Notes under the pieces: model-generated | Database searches by the model: none | What the model was told of the DNA's origin: nothing | Seen by the model: only the letters and a program-made list of their open reading frames with translations | Translations under genes and position numbers: made by a program | Source of the DNA: Udeniomyces pyricola | Taxonomy: Eukaryota; Basidiomycota; Tremellomycetes; Cystofilobasidiales; Mrakiaceae | Length of the DNA stretch: 64,000 bases | Direction: 5' to 3' | Assembly: GCA_039545295.1 (NCBI GenBank) | Contig: BCIK01000003.1 | Coordinates: forward strand, 930,001-994,000 | Shown here: positions 63,184 to 64,000 of the stretch, piece after piece | Numbering within the stretch: position 1 is the stretch's first letter | Layout: each line of letters opens with the position of its first letter

Positions 63184-64000
63184 TCTCGAAAAGTGTTTGA
63201 CTAAAGTAAGGTAGAGGGGGGACTGGGGTAAGGGGGGGGGTAACACGTGGGAATGGGATGTAGGAGAGGGATGTGTTTAGACCGGCTAAAAGATGAGTGG
63301 GATTAGACCTGCTAACTGAGAATGTTGAAGTTGAGGTCAAAGAAGTGTATCAGCTTGGGTCTGTAGATGAACTTGAACTTAAGCAGACATGTGGAGAGAG
63401 TGATGTCGTACTGTGAGATTGAGAAGACCGCCAGGGTGCTTAGTGTGGAGAGAAGAAAGTGAGGAAGAGTGAGTGTGGTAGAGAAGAAGAAAACAGTCTT
63501 GCCAGGCTCGACAGTTTTATAGATCATCGAGCATAGGGGTGGCTTGGCCTGTCCAGTTGTGCAGGTGAGTGGCTTGTGGGCTGACTGAAGACATCAACGA
63601 CCGGAGGGCGGGGAGAAAGTCCCCCGAAAGAGGGGCAGATTAGGAAGGCGTCCCGGTTCGGACTTGATCGCAATCTCTCTCTGAGATCGAGGCCCGCCGG
63701 GTCAGTGCATCGAGTCTGTCGCCTTTACGCTTGAGTCGATCGGGCGTGAAGACATGGATGAGGCGCGTGGAAGAGAAACGAGAGAGGCTCGACAGAAGGC
63801 GGACGAGGTGGGATTCGTGAGCAGTATAGCAGTATTATGAATACTGATCAAGCATGATCGGTCGAGTTGTGTCGAGGGGTTAAACGAAGAACGCACATGA
63901 CCATGACGTTATTCCGATGGGCAAACATTTATAAACATCATGCTCAAATGCGCAAGATCGACCTCGCGCGACACGTCGTCTCGACGTGTTAATCTCGACG
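63184..64000. other. Upstream region of the His-rich gene
   Basis: About 0.8 kb to the window edge with no gene I can support. A short G run lies at about 63232-63240 and a TTTATAG sequence at about 63514. The promoter and any 5' untranslated intron of the His-rich gene should lie here. I cannot assign a metal-responsive element with confidence. Confidence 0.4.

Overview
The window is nuclear DNA from a fungus, most likely a basidiomycete (possibly a yeast-forming lineage such as Pucciniomycotina or Tremellomycetes; that rank is inference). Genes carry many short GT-AG introns, mostly 45-150 nt, with C/T-rich acceptors. Spacers are CT-rich with microsatellites. The housekeeping set is eukaryotic and includes a urease accessory factor. 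I read the genes by splicing exons by hand so that frame, splice sites and family conservation agreed.

Layout, left to right. 1-16,015 (-): midasin/MDN1, the giant six-AAA ribosome-assembly ATPase, cut by the left edge in its acidic region before the MIDAS domain. 16,484-17,864 (+): peroxiredoxin-like protein (PRXL2/AhpC-TSA type). 18,425-19,783 (-): urease accessory protein UreF. 21,383-22,993 (+): unknown disordered protein with an acidic tail. 23-24.8 kb: long polypyrimidine/polypurine spacer. 24,783-27,969 (-): proteasome ATPase RPT4, including a hidden last exon. 28,365-30,778 (+): PCI protein of the CSN12/PCID2 type. 31,844-34,052 (+): Ser/Thr-rich single-pass membrane protein, 5' end unresolved. 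34-36.8 kb: repeats, a few N bases and a doubtful decayed Ser/Thr-rich frame. 36,793-39,096 (-): mitochondrial Mg2+ channel MRS2. 39,443-40,879 (+): DUF3237 protein. 41,400-44,348 (-): RNA polymerase III subunit RPC3/RPC82. 44,717-49,408 (+): cullin-1. 50,476-52,389 (-): exopolyphosphatase PPX1. 54,141-57,820 (-): polyQ LIM-domain-binding (LDB1/PtaB/Adn1-like) co-regulator. 59,145-63,183 (-): secreted, histidine-rich, modular repeat protein with many Lys-Arg sites.

Most genes are housekeeping (ribosome assembly, proteasome, ubiquitin ligase scaffold, Pol III, Mg2+ and polyphosphate metabolism) and form no cluster. Several pairs are divergent across 350-470 bp (MDN1/PRXL2, RPT4/CSN12, MRS2/DUF3237, RPC3/CUL1) and probably share promoters.

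The strongest candidate for something undescribed is the gene at 59-63 kb. It has a signal peptide, then a chain of phase-0 exons that each encode a His-rich module built on an ARRH(D)TT...DD plus HxHxH...HNHKR pattern, and finally a conserved-looking C-terminal region with an Ala/Pro/Ser tail. It looks like a Kex2-processed, metal-binding repeat precursor. A 100-N assembly gap lies inside an exact internal repeat, so the true copy number is unknown.
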